Shown piece by piece: positions 8,913-18,141 of a DNA stretch of 64,000 bases (position 1 is its first letter; every line of letters starts with the position of its first letter). The notes below the pieces were generated by a model. It worked only from the letters and a program-made list of their open reading frames with translations. It was not told where the DNA came from and searched no databases. The stretch is from Pseudomonas sp. CFBP 13711 (lineage in GTDB: Bacteria; Pseudomonadota; Gammaproteobacteria; Pseudomonadales; Pseudomonadaceae). Position numbers and translations under genes: made by a program. The stretch spans positions 248,001 to 312,000 of the forward strand of contig NZ_JACYVI010000001.1 of assembly GCF_014842265.1 (NCBI RefSeq), given 5' to 3'.

Positions 8913-9884
8913 CTTGTTCAAAAGGGGGCGCCCGACCATCAGCAGAAACACCGGCCCGCCCGCGACCAGATAGAAGTAATAGGTGACGATCCGCCAGATG
9001 AGGATCGCGGCCGCTGCCGTCGACTTGCCCACCATCGGCGCCAACAAGGCCGCCGACGTCAACTCCGCCGCTCCCGCACCGCCCGGCGACAGGCTGAACT
9101 GCCCGGCGCTCAGCGACAGCATCTGCACCAGAAACGTCCACGCCCAGTCGATATTCACGCCCAACCCTTGCAGCGCCAGGTACAGCACGCTGTAACGCAG
9201 ACTCCAGTGCACGCAGGTCAGCGCAAATACCTGCAGCAGAATGCGGTGGGGCATTTTCCAGGTTTCAGCCAGCGCGTCGCGAAAGTGCAGCAGCTTGCGC
9301 GCCCAGCGAATACGCGTGGTGTTCTTGCGTTTCAGGCGCTTGAGCACCCGGCCGTTGAACAGAATGATGCGTCGGTGATAACGAGCGAAACCGGCACAGG
9401 CACAAAGTCCCGCGCCGATTAGCAGGGCGCTGGCAATGAGCATCCATTCAAGGTTTTCGCTGAGCTGGTGGAACACTGCGTAAATCAGGATGCCGATCAG
9501 CGCGAGGAGAAAAAACACCAGATCCATCAGTTGGTCAGTGGCAAAGGCCGCTGTGCTTTTCGCCGGACCAATACCGCTGCGCGAGAGCAGGGCGACCAGC
9601 GTCAAGGGCGCGCCGCTGCCCCCGGGCGTCGCGCAGTAGGCAAACTCAGTGGCCATCACCACCGCGAGACTTTTGCGCATGCCGATGCCGCTGGCGGCGT
9701 CGCCGAGCAACAGGCGCAGGCGCATCGTGTTCATGCACCAGCCCACCAACACCATGACGAACATGCCGATCAGGAGCATCACCGGAAAGTTGCGCAGGCG
9801 ATGAAACATGTCTGCGCCGCCCATGAAGAACGGAATCAGCAGGGCGAGTATCAGTGCTGCTGCGAGCCAGCCAAGTCGCCTCAC
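8889..9884 (-). CDS. LPG_synthase_TM (UPF0104/MprF-type flippase) membrane protein
   Basis: 331 residues with about eight membrane helices, matching the transmembrane domain family shared with the N-terminal flippase half of MprF. Characteristic segments are EFAYCATPGGSGAPLTLVALL (about 90-110) and the late LSLSAGQFSLSPGGAGAAELT. It lacks the soluble aminoacyltransferase domain, so it is a stand-alone translocase-like protein. Its ATG overlaps the stop of the DUF2334 deacetylase as ATGA, and the glycosyltransferase lies just upstream, so the three genes probably build and move one glycolipid or glycan. The substrate is unknown. Confidence 0.85.
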   Translation of the reverse strand: MRRLGWLAAALILALLIPFFMGGADMFHRLRNFPVMLLIGMFVMVLVGWCMNTMRLRLLLGDAASGIGMRKSLAVVMATEFAYCATPGGSGAPLTLVALLSRSGIGPAKSTAAFATDQLMDLVFFLLALIGILIYAVFHQLSENLEWMLIASALLIGAGLCACAGFARYHRRIILFNGRVLKRLKRKNTTRIRWARKLLHFRDALAETWKMPHRILLQVFALTCVHWSLRYSVLYLALQGLGVNIDWAWTFLVQMLSLSAGQFSLSPGGAGAAELTSAALLAPMVGKSTAAAAILIWRIVTYYFYLVAGGPVFLLMVGRPLLNKLLRIKTV

Positions 9885-10660
9885 GCCGCAGACCTGGCGG
9901 CATTCAGGCCCTGTAACCAGGCAAATTTGCTCATCGGCGTACGGCCGTCGTTCAACAAGCGCTCAAGGGCTTGCAGCCAGTAACGACGGGAAAAGTCGTG
10001 GCGCATGTCTACGGGGTGCAGCCCCAGACGGATGGTTGCGGCGTTATGCAATTGAGCCTCACGGTGGTTGCTGACGATTTTCGATACGCCCCGGCGCCAG
10101 GCGCTGCGAGCGCTCCAGACGATGCCGGGCGCATCGATCTCGGAAAAGTCCGGCAGACGATACAAGTGTTGGGCATCACTTGTGTAGTCCAACGGCAATT
10201 TTCGCAGGGCATTGCGTGTGCCCTCGCTCATCAGCCAGGCCGGAGCGACGAATCCGTGAAGCGGCCAGTCGTTGCGCCGGAACACCTCCATGCCTGCTTC
10301 AAGCCGTTGAGTCGCCTGATGCTCGTCAAGGGTGTAGAACTCGCCCTCCCAGGTGTAAATGCGCCGCATGAAAAAGTCCTGCGGCGTGCGTGGGGCAGGG
10401 CTGTCGTCGCAATGGTAATAACCGTGCAGCGCCAGTTCGTCGCCCCGTGCGAGGCGGTCGTGCATCAGTCGCTGGAAATTCGGGTTGGCGTCGATCGGAT
10501 CGTGCTTGTGGAAATTCGGCACCACCAGCCAGGTGATGGGAATGTTCCCTAGCTTGTCGACCGCCTCAACGAAGGATCGATAATCCGGCCAGGTTTGCGG
10601 GGCCACGTCGTGGAGCACCAGTAACAGGCTGCGCTGCGTGATTGCGGGAATCTCAGCCAT
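9881..10660 (-). CDS. DUF2334 polysaccharide deacetylase-family protein
   Basis: About 259 residues with the NodB-like DUF2334 arrangement: LLVLHDVAP at the start (the HD pair supplies metal ligands), then ELALHGYYHCDD (about 79-90), and a late RLGLHPVDMRH. The family removes N-acetyl groups from sugars or acts as related metal-dependent hydrolases. The start is uncertain: ATG 10660 and ATG 10666 are in frame and both overlap the upstream glycosyltransferase stop. Middle gene of a coupled operon with a GT4 enzyme and a flippase-like protein. No signal peptide, so a cytoplasmic site of action is likely. Confidence 0.82.
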   Translation of the reverse strand: MAEIPAITQRSLLLVLHDVAPQTWPDYRSFVEAVDKLGNIPITWLVVPNFHKHDPIDANPNFQRLMHDRLARGDELALHGYYHCDDSPAPRTPQDFFMRRIYTWEGEFYTLDEHQATQRLEAGMEVFRRNDWPLHGFVAPAWLMSEGTRNALRKLPLDYTSDAQHLYRLPDFSEIDAPGIVWSARSAWRRGVSKIVSNHREAQLHNAATIRLGLHPVDMRHDFSRRYWLQALERLLNDGRTPMSKFAWLQGLNAARSAA

Positions 10661-11765
10661 GGGCATAGACCGGCTGACGGGCGCCGAGGACTGCCTGGTA
10701 ATGGCCGAGCAAGCCGGCGACCACGGCGTCCCACGCATAATGTGCCTCGACATGACGCCGCGCCTCTTCGCCTCGGGATGGGGCGTTCTCGGCAAACAGC
10801 TGACGCACCGCTGCCGCCATGGCCGGTGGTTGATTGGGTTCGCACAGCAGGCCACAGTGCTCGGGGACGATTTCGCGGAAGGCCCCGGCATCGACCGCCA
10901 CCACCGGAATCCCGCTGGCCATGGCTTCAATCACCACCAGACCGAAGGTTTCCTGATCCCCGGCATGTACCAGCGCATCGGCACTCGCCAATAGGCGCGC
11001 GACTTCGGCAGCAGGACGAAATTTATCCACAACCGTGACGTTGGCCGGCACGCCGGTCGGCATATGGGAGCCCACCAGCAACAGGTGATAACCCGCGCCC
11101 AGCGCCTTCATGCAGTCGAGCAGAACGGTCAGGTTTTTCTCTTTCGAACCTCGGCCCGCAAAGATAAGCAGGTGGGTTTCATCCGGCAGGCCCAGCTCGG
11201 CCTTGAGACCAGGATCTCGCCGGGAGGGATGGAACGTCTGCAGATCAACCCCCAACGGCTGCACATGAACATTCTTCACACCCAGGCGGATAAGCTTGTC
11301 CGCCATCGCCGCGCTCGGCGCCAGCACTCGGTCAAAATTGCCGTAGAGCTTGCTGACGTAATTCTCGACATTGGCCCCCAGCCAGGTGCCAATCCGGTTG
11401 CTCACCAGCAGCGGCAAGTCGGAGTGGTAAAAGCCAATCACTGGCACGTCCAGTTGGCGTCGGGCATCCAGTGCAGCCCAGGCGGTAAGATAAGGATCGC
11501 CGACCTCAATGAGGTTTGGCCGCAGACTTCGCAGGGCCTCTCGCCAGGGACCGACGCGCAGTGGAAAACGATAGCCGTTGCCAAACGGTACGGGCGGCGC
11601 CGGAACCCGGTACACGCCGTCTTCATGACTGCTTTGCGGGCCCGGGATCAGCAGGCTGTGTCGCACGCCCGGGTAAAGCGCGAGGCGGCGGTGTTTGGCA
11701 TCCAGGTACGTGCGCACGCCGCCGCTTGCAGGGGCGTAGAACATGGTCATGTCAGCAATGTGCAT
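10653..11765 (-). CDS. GT4-family glycosyltransferase
   Basis: 370 residues, GT-B fold. The N-terminal acceptor domain starts MHIADMTMFYAPASGGVRTY, with the glycine-rich loop of GT4 enzymes. The C-terminal nucleotide-sugar domain has LLIFAGRGSKEKN and the EX7E motif in QETFGLVVIEAMASG, followed by PVVAVDAG. It transfers a sugar from an NDP- or GDP-sugar to an unidentified lipid or sugar acceptor at the cytoplasmic membrane face. First gene of the three-gene operon, overlapping the deacetylase. Divergent from the HerA-like gene. Confidence 0.88.
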   Translation of the reverse strand: MHIADMTMFYAPASGGVRTYLDAKHRRLALYPGVRHSLLIPGPQSSHEDGVYRVPAPPVPFGNGYRFPLRVGPWREALRSLRPNLIEVGDPYLTAWAALDARRQLDVPVIGFYHSDLPLLVSNRIGTWLGANVENYVSKLYGNFDRVLAPSAAMADKLIRLGVKNVHVQPLGVDLQTFHPSRRDPGLKAELGLPDETHLLIFAGRGSKEKNLTVLLDCMKALGAGYHLLLVGSHMPTGVPANVTVVDKFRPAAEVARLLASADALVHAGDQETFGLVVIEAMASGIPVVAVDAGAFREIVPEHCGLLCEPNQPPAMAAAVRQLFAENAPSRGEEARRHVEAHYAWDAVVAGLLGHYQAVLGARQPVYAHG

Positions 11766-11994
11766 GGGATGCCTTCGTCCATTGATTCAGTCCTTCTGGG
11801 GTTGACCATCTACAGATACAGATGTTCGGTTGCAGATCGTCGCACCCACGCCCATGAACTAGCGTTACGCCGCTTGCGCCAGAGTCTTGCGCTAGAGTAG
11901 CGAGGTGGCCTGAGGGAGGCTCGGCGGTGCCAGTCCAATTGGGCTGTCTCCGCAGTCCCTTCGGAAATATCGAATGCAACGCTTGGGTGAACGG

Positions 11995-13485
11995 ATGCCT
12001 GACTCACAACAGATTCTTATTGGTGCTGACCTGATGGGCCAGCCGATCGGGCAGGCGATGCGTCTGGCCAACCGTCACGGGCTGGTGGCCGGCGCGACTG
12101 GCACCGGGAAAACCGTCACCTTGCAGCGCCTGGCGGAAGTGTTCAGCGACGCCGGCGTGGCCGTGTTCGCGGCGGACATCAAGGGTGATCTCTGCGGGCT
12201 CGGCGCCCCGGGCAACCCTCAAGGCAAGATCGCCGAGCGCATCGCCGGCATGCCCTGGCTGCACCATAAACCTCAGGGCTATCCGGTGACACTGTGGGAC
12301 GTGCACGGTGAAACGGGCCATCCGTTGCGCACAACCCTGTCGGAAATGGGCCCGCTGCTGCTGGGAAGTTTGCTGGAATTGACGGACAGCCAACAATCGG
12401 CGCTGTACGCCGCGTTCAAGGTGGCGGATCGGGAAGGGCTGTTGTTGCTGGACATCAAGGACCTCAAGGCGCTGCTCAATCATTTGCGCGACAACCCCGA
12501 AGTCCTCGGCGACGACAGCGCATTGATGACCACGGGGTCGAGTCAGGCGCTGCTGCGTCGGCTGGCGATCCTTGAACAGCAAGGCGCCGAGGCCTTGTTC
12601 GGCGAGCCGGCGTTGCAACTGGAAGACATCTTGCAGCCCGCGAGCGATGGCCGCGGGCAGATTCATCTGCTGGACGCCAGCCGGTTGGTGCACGAGTCGC
12701 CGAAGGTCTACGCCACTTTCCTGCTGTGGCTCCTGGCCGAGCTGTTCGAGCAATTGCCTGAGCGCGGCGATGCCGATAAACCGTTGCTGGCGCTGTTCTT
12801 CGACGAAGCGCATTTGCTCTTCGCGGATACGCCGAAAGCGCTGCAGGAGCGGCTGGAGCAAGTGGTGCGGCTGATTCGCTCGAAAGGCGTCGGCGTGTAT
12901 TTCGTCACTCAGTCGCCGGGGGATCTGCCGGACTCCGTTCTGGCGCAACTCGGTTTGCGCATTCAGCATGGCCTGCGCGCGTTCACCAGCAAGGAGCAAC
13001 GATCGCTGAAGGCCGTTGCGGACGGGTTTCGCCCCAATCCCGAGTTCGACGCGCTCTCGGTGCTGACCGAGTTGGGCATCGGTGAGGCGCTGGTGGGCAC
13101 GCTGCAGGACAAGGGCACGCCTGAAATCGTCCAGCGTGTGTTGGTCGCGCCGCCGCAATCGCGCATCGGGCCGTTGACCCAGGCTGAGCGCGACACGCTG
13201 ATCGCACGGTCGCCACTGGCCGGTCGTTACGACAAACCCGTGGATCGCGAATCGGCTTACGAAATGCTCCTGGCGCGCAAGGGCGCCCCGGCGGATCCTG
13301 CGCAGAAGCCCGCCGCTGAGGAGAAGTCAGAAGGCGGCTTTGCCGATATGGCCGGTGGTTTTCTGGGCGGGCTGGCGGGGCAGGCGGTCAAAAGTGCGAT
13401 GCGCCAGGCCGCCACCCAGATCGGTCGCGAACTGGTGCGCGGGTTGATGGGATCGTTGCTGGGCGGCAGCAAGAAACGCCGCTAG
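11995..13485 (+). CDS. HerA-like / DUF853 ATPase
   Basis: About 496 residues. A HerA-FtsK type P-loop ATPase with Walker A GATGTGKT near residue 35, Walker B LLALFFDEAHLLF (about 262) and a late arginine-finger region with VTQSPGDLPDSVLAQLGLRIQHGL. The C-terminus ends in a Gly-rich region (GGFLGGLAG) and a basic KKRR tail. Members of this DUF853 group are common in proteobacteria as single genes, often annotated as helicase HerA-like; no NurA nuclease partner is nearby. ATG 11995 is preferred; ATG 11974 adds seven residues. Ends at a strong terminator. Confidence 0.85.
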   Translation: MPDSQQILIGADLMGQPIGQAMRLANRHGLVAGATGTGKTVTLQRLAEVFSDAGVAVFAADIKGDLCGLGAPGNPQGKIAERIAGMPWLHHKPQGYPVTLWDVHGETGHPLRTTLSEMGPLLLGSLLELTDSQQSALYAAFKVADREGLLLLDIKDLKALLNHLRDNPEVLGDDSALMTTGSSQALLRRLAILEQQGAEALFGEPALQLEDILQPASDGRGQIHLLDASRLVHESPKVYATFLLWLLAELFEQLPERGDADKPLLALFFDEAHLLFADTPKALQERLEQVVRLIRSKGVGVYFVTQSPGDLPDSVLAQLGLRIQHGLRAFTSKEQRSLKAVADGFRPNPEFDALSVLTELGIGEALVGTLQDKGTPEIVQRVLVAPPQSRIGPLTQAERDTLIARSPLAGRYDKPVDRESAYEMLLARKGAPADPAQKPAAEEKSEGGFADMAGGFLGGLAGQAVKSAMRQAATQIGRELVRGLMGSLLGGSKKRR

Positions 13486-13494
13486 CGCACCCAC

Positions 13495-13524
13495 AAAAAA
13501 GCCCATTCAATGAATGGGCTTTTC
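13495..13524. terminator. Bidirectional terminator between HerA-like gene and pit
   Basis: A near-perfect palindrome AGCCCATTCA...TGAATGGGCT has an A-run on its left and TTTT on its right, between convergent genes. Confidence 0.85.
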
Positions 13525-13545
13525 AGGTCAGGCGGTGCAGTCAGG

Positions 13546-15018
13546 TCAGGCCAGCGCTTTGGACGCCAACCAGAACAACCCTGCCGACAGCGCGACCGTG
13601 GCGGGCAGGGTCAACACCCATGCCAGCAGAATGTTGCGAACCGTGCCGCCCTGCAGGCCGCTCTTGTTCGCCACCATGGTCCCGGCCACGCCGGACGACA
13701 GGATGTGAGTCGTTGAAACAGGCAGGCTGAACACGTTGGCCAGCGCAATGGCGCTGGCGGTGGTGATCTGCGCGGACATGCCCTGAGCGTAGGTCATGCC
13801 TTGCTTCCCGATCTTCTCACCGATGGTCAGCACTACGCGTTTCCAGCCAACCATGGTGCCAATACCCAGCGCCAGTGCAACGGCGAAGATGACCCAGAAC
13901 GGCGCGTATTCAGTGGTCGCGGTCAGGTCCTTGCGCAGCTTCTCCAGATCCGATTTTTCACGGGCATCCAGCGCAGGCAGCTTGCCGACTTTGCGTGCCG
14001 TGTCGTCCAGGCACAATAGGTAGCGACGCACTTCGATGCGACGCTCCGGTGCGAGGGTGTGGTAGTCGTTGACGCCCTTGAGGTTGTTCAGCAGAGCATC
14101 AATGGTCGGCTCGGTTTGCTCAGGGTTGCAGCTGAAACGCTCGGGCAAGTCGCCCGCCGCCGATTTGCCCAGCGCCAGGTACTCGCCCAGCGTCGCGTTG
14201 TTGCGCTGATAAAACTGGCTCAGGTGCTGGGTCGCGTCGCGGGTGCGTTCGATCTGATAAGTCGTGGTGCTTAGGTCCAGCACGAACTGCGCCGGGACGA
14301 TACCGATGAGCACCAGCATGATCAGGCCGATGCCTTTCTGACCATCGTTGGAGCCGTGCACAAAACTCACTGCCATCGCCGAAATCACCAGAACCAGGCG
14401 ATTCCAGAAAGGAGGGTGTTTTTTGTCATCGAGCTTGCGGCGTTGTTCTGGAGTCTTGTGCATCTTGGAGAGGGGGCGCCAGGCTTTCAGCGCCAACAGA
14501 ACCAGACCTGCCACGATGAAACCGGCCAGTGGCGAGAACACCAGCGAGGCGCCGATATCGATCGCTTTCTGCCAGTTCACGCCTTCGCCCAGCGGGATGT
14601 TATTGATCAGCGCGTTGGCCAGGCCTACACCCAGAATCGAACCGATCAATGTATGGGAGCTGGACGCCGGGATGCCGAAATACCAGGTGCCGAGGTTCCA
14701 GGTGATGGCCGCAGCCAGCAGCGAGAACACCATCGCCAGACCATGACCGGTGTTGACGTTGATCAACAACTCGACCGGCAGCAGATGGACGATGGCATAC
14801 GCCACGCCGACCCCACCCAGGAGCACCCCGAGGAAATTGAACACGCCCGAGAAAAATACTGCCAGATGGGGCGGCATGGCCTTGGTGTAAATGACTGTCG
14901 CCACCGCGTTGGCGGTGTCATGAAAGCCGTTGATGAACTCGAAGGTGAGGACAAACGCAAGGGCGAGCAACAAGCTCACAATTACCCAAGCATCCAGTCC
15001 GCTGAATAGATCGATCAT
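13546..15018 (-). CDS. pitA: Low-affinity inorganic phosphate transporter (PitA-type)
   Basis: 490 residues, near the length of E. coli PitA (499). It has the PiT family duplicated signature: FINGFHDTANAVAT near residue 29, and a C-terminal copy region with TTASAIALANVFSLPVSTTHILSS. About ten membrane helices flank a large cytoplasmic loop (about 190-360). It imports metal-phosphate complexes driven by the proton gradient. Monocistronic, with a terminator shared with the convergent HerA-like gene. No PhoU-like Pit accessory gene (DUF47) is adjacent. Confidence 0.93.
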   Translation of the reverse strand: MIDLFSGLDAWVIVSLLLALAFVLTFEFINGFHDTANAVATVIYTKAMPPHLAVFFSGVFNFLGVLLGGVGVAYAIVHLLPVELLINVNTGHGLAMVFSLLAAAITWNLGTWYFGIPASSSHTLIGSILGVGLANALINNIPLGEGVNWQKAIDIGASLVFSPLAGFIVAGLVLLALKAWRPLSKMHKTPEQRRKLDDKKHPPFWNRLVLVISAMAVSFVHGSNDGQKGIGLIMLVLIGIVPAQFVLDLSTTTYQIERTRDATQHLSQFYQRNNATLGEYLALGKSAAGDLPERFSCNPEQTEPTIDALLNNLKGVNDYHTLAPERRIEVRRYLLCLDDTARKVGKLPALDAREKSDLEKLRKDLTATTEYAPFWVIFAVALALGIGTMVGWKRVVLTIGEKIGKQGMTYAQGMSAQITTASAIALANVFSLPVSTTHILSSGVAGTMVANKSGLQGGTVRNILLAWVLTLPATVALSAGLFWLASKALA

Positions 15019-15262
15019 GGAAGGTTTTCTGACCCGGTCTTAAGGGGGCGGGATTATGACAGAAAAAAAACTGCGCGATAGGCGCGCCGCTCATTGGTAG
15101 CAGCCTGCAACGAAATTTCTGTCCCGCCTGCCCGTCGACTTCCTGCCGGGAAAGAAAGTGCGAAGCACCCCTGAACCCTGGACGAGTCTGTAAAACCTGG
15201 CCTTCAACGCGATGAATACGCTTGCCGTCAGCTGTTTGAGTCAGCGACAGGCAAGCGGCGGC

Positions 15263-15460
15263 TCATGGCTCTTCCTTGAGTTCTTCTTCCATCTTTTGCA
15301 GCTCTTGCTTGAACGCCTGGTCAAGCAGGCTGGCCCGTTTGCGCCACGGCTTGCGCTCTGGTTCGGGCTGGGCGGCGTATGTTGTCACTTCGCCGCCGTA
15401 AACTTCCTTGTAACGTTGTTCCTGGCGCTCTAATTCTGCGCGCAGTTCATCTTTGGTCAC
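15263..15460 (-). CDS. Small charged coiled-coil hypothetical protein
   Basis: 65 residues from a GTG start (15460), rich in Glu, Lys, Arg and Gln, starting [20 protein letters not shown] and ending [15 protein letters not shown]; both ends look like amphipathic helices. The GTG is preceded by AGG at a suitable distance. No known domain recognised. Highly charged small proteins of this kind are commonly annotated as hypothetical in pseudomonads. Confidence 0.6.
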   Translation of the reverse strand: MTKDELRAELERQEQRYKEVYGGEVTTYAAQPEPERKPWRKRASLLDQAFKQELQKMEEELKEEP

Positions 15461-16166
15461 GTTAATACCTGATCGGGTCGAGTTTAATCCCGGTGATGAC
15501 GCCGAGTCTGAAAGTGTCGGACCTGACGATCGCAATGTATCGGATCAGGAATAACCATCGGGCAGGGACGCTGCGCCAAGACGATTCACACTTCAACCAA
15601 GGGCGGCTACGTGCACCGGAATGACAAAACTGTCGTAGCAACATTCTTTATTGATTGCCTGCAGGATGGCTGATGACCAAGGTATTGGCCTGCCGTCGCT
15701 GAACATTGCGATCGAGTCGAACAATGTCTGCGTGTGTTTGGATCCATGCCAGATGGGGCGAGGATTTAAACACGCGATAGCGTTATTGGGCTTCAATGAC
15801 GGCCACTATCGCGAAGATGCGCAGGCGAGTCAACTGTCGAGACTGTCGCAGCCGGACAACTGAGGATTTATACCTTTTTTATGTACGAAGGTTCCTAAGT
15901 TGGACAGTCTGATTTATGACGCAACTTGGCGAGTCAAATGTTTAACGCCGCAGGCAGTTTTCTGGCGACGTAAAATTCTCGGCTTATGACCGTGCGGACA
16001 ATGATGTGTATTTAAACGGTTACACATAAATGGGGAGGGCAGAGACAAAAACGGCCTTGGGTTAGCAAGACCGTGCCTGGGACTTCTCAGTGGGTACCTG
16101 ACCAGTAATCCAAAGAAGCCTCATATGGCATGTGAAAGGTATAAGCAACTGGGCAGCCGGTCAATT
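15461..16166. other. Intergenic region without supportable gene
   Basis: About 700 bp before the pcaR operator. Short overlapping ORFs exist on both strands around 15.6-15.86 kb, but their ribosome binding sites and residue composition are unconvincing. From about 15.87 kb the DNA is AT-richer. No IS remnant or RNA gene was identified. Confidence 0.4.
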
Positions 16167-16198
16167 GCGATTATCGCCCACTCGTTCGATAATCGCCC
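16167..16198 (+). promoter_or_regulatory. PcaR-type operator dyad upstream of pcaR
   Basis: GTTCGATAATCGCCC at 16184-16198 matches the published PcaR 15-bp site of Pseudomonas putida (GTTCGATAATCGCAC) at all but one position. An inverted GCGATTATCG lies at 16167-16176, facing CGATAATCGC at 16187-16196; their 20-bp centre spacing places both on the same helix face. Suggests autoregulation of pcaR. Confidence 0.7.
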
Positions 16199-16279
16199 AA
16201 AGCTGGCTTGCCGTGGGCTTCAAAAACGGCGAGAGTGGCGTTCTACAAGGCTTTCGCGGCCACGACGAACGGTGCCAGC

Positions 16280-17122
16280 ATGAACGATCAATTGCGTAAT
16301 TCTTTCACGTCACTTGCGCCGCCGATTGTTGCGTCTCCTGCTAAAAGGATTCAGGCGCTCACGGGCGATCCTGACTTCATGACCTCTCTGGCGCGAGGGT
16401 TGGCCGTCATTCACGCGTTCCAGGAACGCAAGCGGCACCTGACCATCGCGCAGATCAGCCATCGCACCGAAATCCCCAGGGCGGCGGTTCGTCGTTGCCT
16501 GCATACATTGATCAAGTTGGGCTACGCCACCACTGACGGGCGCACTTACTCGCTGCTGCCTAAAGTGCTGACGCTTGGCCATGCCTATTTGTCCTCGACA
16601 CCCCTGGCGGTTTCGTCACAGCCCTATCTGGACCGCATGAGTGACCAACTGCACGAGGCCTGCAACATGGCCACGCTGGAAGGCGATGACATTCTTTATA
16701 TAGCCCGCTCCGCGACGACTCAGCGATTGATCTCTGTGGACCTGGCGGTGGGCGGACGTTTGCCGGCGTATTGCACCTCTATGGGCCGGATTCTGCTGGC
16801 GGCGCTGGACGATGTGTCGTTGCGGGAATACCTCGACCACGTCGATCTGCAACCCAAAACCAGCCGCACCTTACGCACCCCGGAAGCCTTGCTCGAATGC
16901 TTGCAGCAAGTGCGGCAACAGGGCTGGTGCATTGTCGATCAGGAACTGGAGCAGGGTTTGCGTTCCATCGCCGTGCCGGTCTACGACGCATCGGGTCAGG
17001 TACTCGCGGCGCTGAATGTCAGCACCAGTGCGGGTCGGGTGGCGCGCAATGATCTGGAGCAGAAGTTTCTGCCAATCATGCTGAATGCCAGCCGTGACCT
17101 GAGCACGCAGCTGTTTACCTGA
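16280..17122 (+). CDS. pcaR: IclR-family regulator of the beta-ketoadipate pathway
   Basis: 280 residues. The N-terminal winged helix-turn-helix (about 38-100: RGLAVIHAFQERKRHLTIAQISHRTEIPRAAVRRCLHTL) is followed by the IclR effector domain (about 110-275) with GRLPAYCTSMGRILLAAL and a late EQGLRSIAVPVYDASG. PcaR binds beta-ketoadipate and activates pcaIJ, pcaF and transport genes. ATG 16280 gives a length close to P. putida PcaR (about 290); the frame runs upstream to 16208. Directly precedes pcaIJF in the same orientation, with PcaR-like sites on both sides. Confidence 0.93.
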   Translation: MNDQLRNSFTSLAPPIVASPAKRIQALTGDPDFMTSLARGLAVIHAFQERKRHLTIAQISHRTEIPRAAVRRCLHTLIKLGYATTDGRTYSLLPKVLTLGHAYLSSTPLAVSSQPYLDRMSDQLHEACNMATLEGDDILYIARSATTQRLISVDLAVGGRLPAYCTSMGRILLAALDDVSLREYLDHVDLQPKTSRTLRTPEALLECLQQVRQQGWCIVDQELEQGLRSIAVPVYDASGQVLAALNVSTSAGRVARNDLEQKFLPIMLNASRDLSTQLFT

Positions 17123-17160
17123 CCCAGCCTGTTGAACCCATGAGCTGCCCGTCACTCTCC

Positions 17161-17175
17161 GTTCGGTGATCGAAC
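17161..17175 (+). promoter_or_regulatory. PcaR-like operator upstream of pcaI
   Basis: GTTCGGTGATCGAAC has perfect 5-bp palindromic arms (GTTCG/CGAAC) and resembles the PcaR site. It lies 106 bp before the pcaI start, where PcaR is known to act near the -10 region of pcaI in P. putida. Confidence 0.6.
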
Positions 17176-17280
17176 ACTTAGTCGGTTATCGGATTGTTCC
17201 AGCCCGTGCCCAGGCATAACCTCATTCTCAACGCCACGCCTTAAATGGCGGGGCAAACGAGTGTGAACCTGGAGCACCCC

Positions 17281-18141
17281 ATGGCTGCAATTCTTTCCCT
17301 TCACGAGGCCGTGAAGCAGTTCGTCAACGATGGCGACATCGTTGCACTGGAAGGCTTTACTCACCTCATTCCTACCGCGGCGGGACATGAGCTCATTCGT
17401 CAGAAGAAGAAAGATCTGACCCTGGTGCGCATGACCCCTGACTTGATCTATGACCAATTGATCGGCGCAGGCTGTGCGAAACGGCTGATTTTCTCGTGGG
17501 GCGGTAATCCCGGGGTTGGCTCGTTGCATCGGCTTCGCGATGCCGTCGAACGGCAATGGCCGCAGCCCATGGAGATTGAAGAACACAGCCACGCCGACCT
17601 CGCCAATGCCTATGTGGCGGGCGCATCCGGGCTGCCGTTCGCGGTGCTGCGGGCGTATGCCGGTTCGGACCTGCCCAAGGTCAACCCGCTGATAAAGTCG
17701 GTCACTTGCCCGTTCACCGGAGAAGTGCTGGCGGCGGTGCCGGCGGTACGCCCCGACGTGACGGTGATCCACGCGCAGAAAGCTGACCGTAAAGGCAACG
17801 TGCTGCTATGGGGCATTCTCGGGGTTCAGAAAGAAGCGGCGTTGGCGGCCAAGCGCTGCATTGTCACGGTCGAGGAAATTGTCGATGACCTCAAGACGCC
17901 GATGAACGCCTGCGTACTGCCCACCTGGGCGCTGAGTGCTGTTTGCGTCGTGCCGGGCGGCGCTCATCCTTCCTACGCCCACGGCTACTACGAGCGCGAC
18001 AACCGTTTCTATCAAGCGTGGGACGCTATCGCCCGCGACCGTGAGGCCTTTACCGCCTGGATCGACGAATACATCCATGGCACCCGTGACTTCAGTGAGT
18101 TCAAGCACAAGCTGGCCCACGCGGCGGAGGCTCACCAATGA
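17281..18141 (+). CDS. pcaI: 3-oxoadipate CoA-transferase subunit A (long CatI/PcaI type)
   Basis: 286 residues. Transfers CoA from succinyl-CoA to beta-ketoadipate, together with PcaJ. It belongs to the longer CatI-like form known from chloroaromatic-degrading Pseudomonas (about 280 residues), rather than the 231-residue P. putida PcaI. Motifs: DGDIVALEGFTHLIP near the start, SWGGNPGVGSLHRLR (about 77-91) and HAQKADRKGNVLLWG (about 160-174). ATG 17281 has GGAG upstream; the frame extends to 17245 without need. Stop overlaps pcaJ by four bases. Confidence 0.9.
   Translation: MAAILSLHEAVKQFVNDGDIVALEGFTHLIPTAAGHELIRQKKKDLTLVRMTPDLIYDQLIGAGCAKRLIFSWGGNPGVGSLHRLRDAVERQWPQPMEIEEHSHADLANAYVAGASGLPFAVLRAYAGSDLPKVNPLIKSVTCPFTGEVLAAVPAVRPDVTVIHAQKADRKGNVLLWGILGVQKEAALAAKRCIVTVEEIVDDLKTPMNACVLPTWALSAVCVVPGGAHPSYAHGYYERDNRFYQAWDAIARDREAFTAWIDEYIHGTRDFSEFKHKLAHAAEAHQ

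Noticed and set aside
12004..13158. A 384-residue open frame on the minus strand, rich in Gln and Arg
   Set aside because: Antisense shadow of the HerA-like ATPase gene.
15593..15863. Opposed short ORFs on both strands
   Set aside because: No convincing ribosome binding site, no recognisable composition, and each is a shadow of the other.
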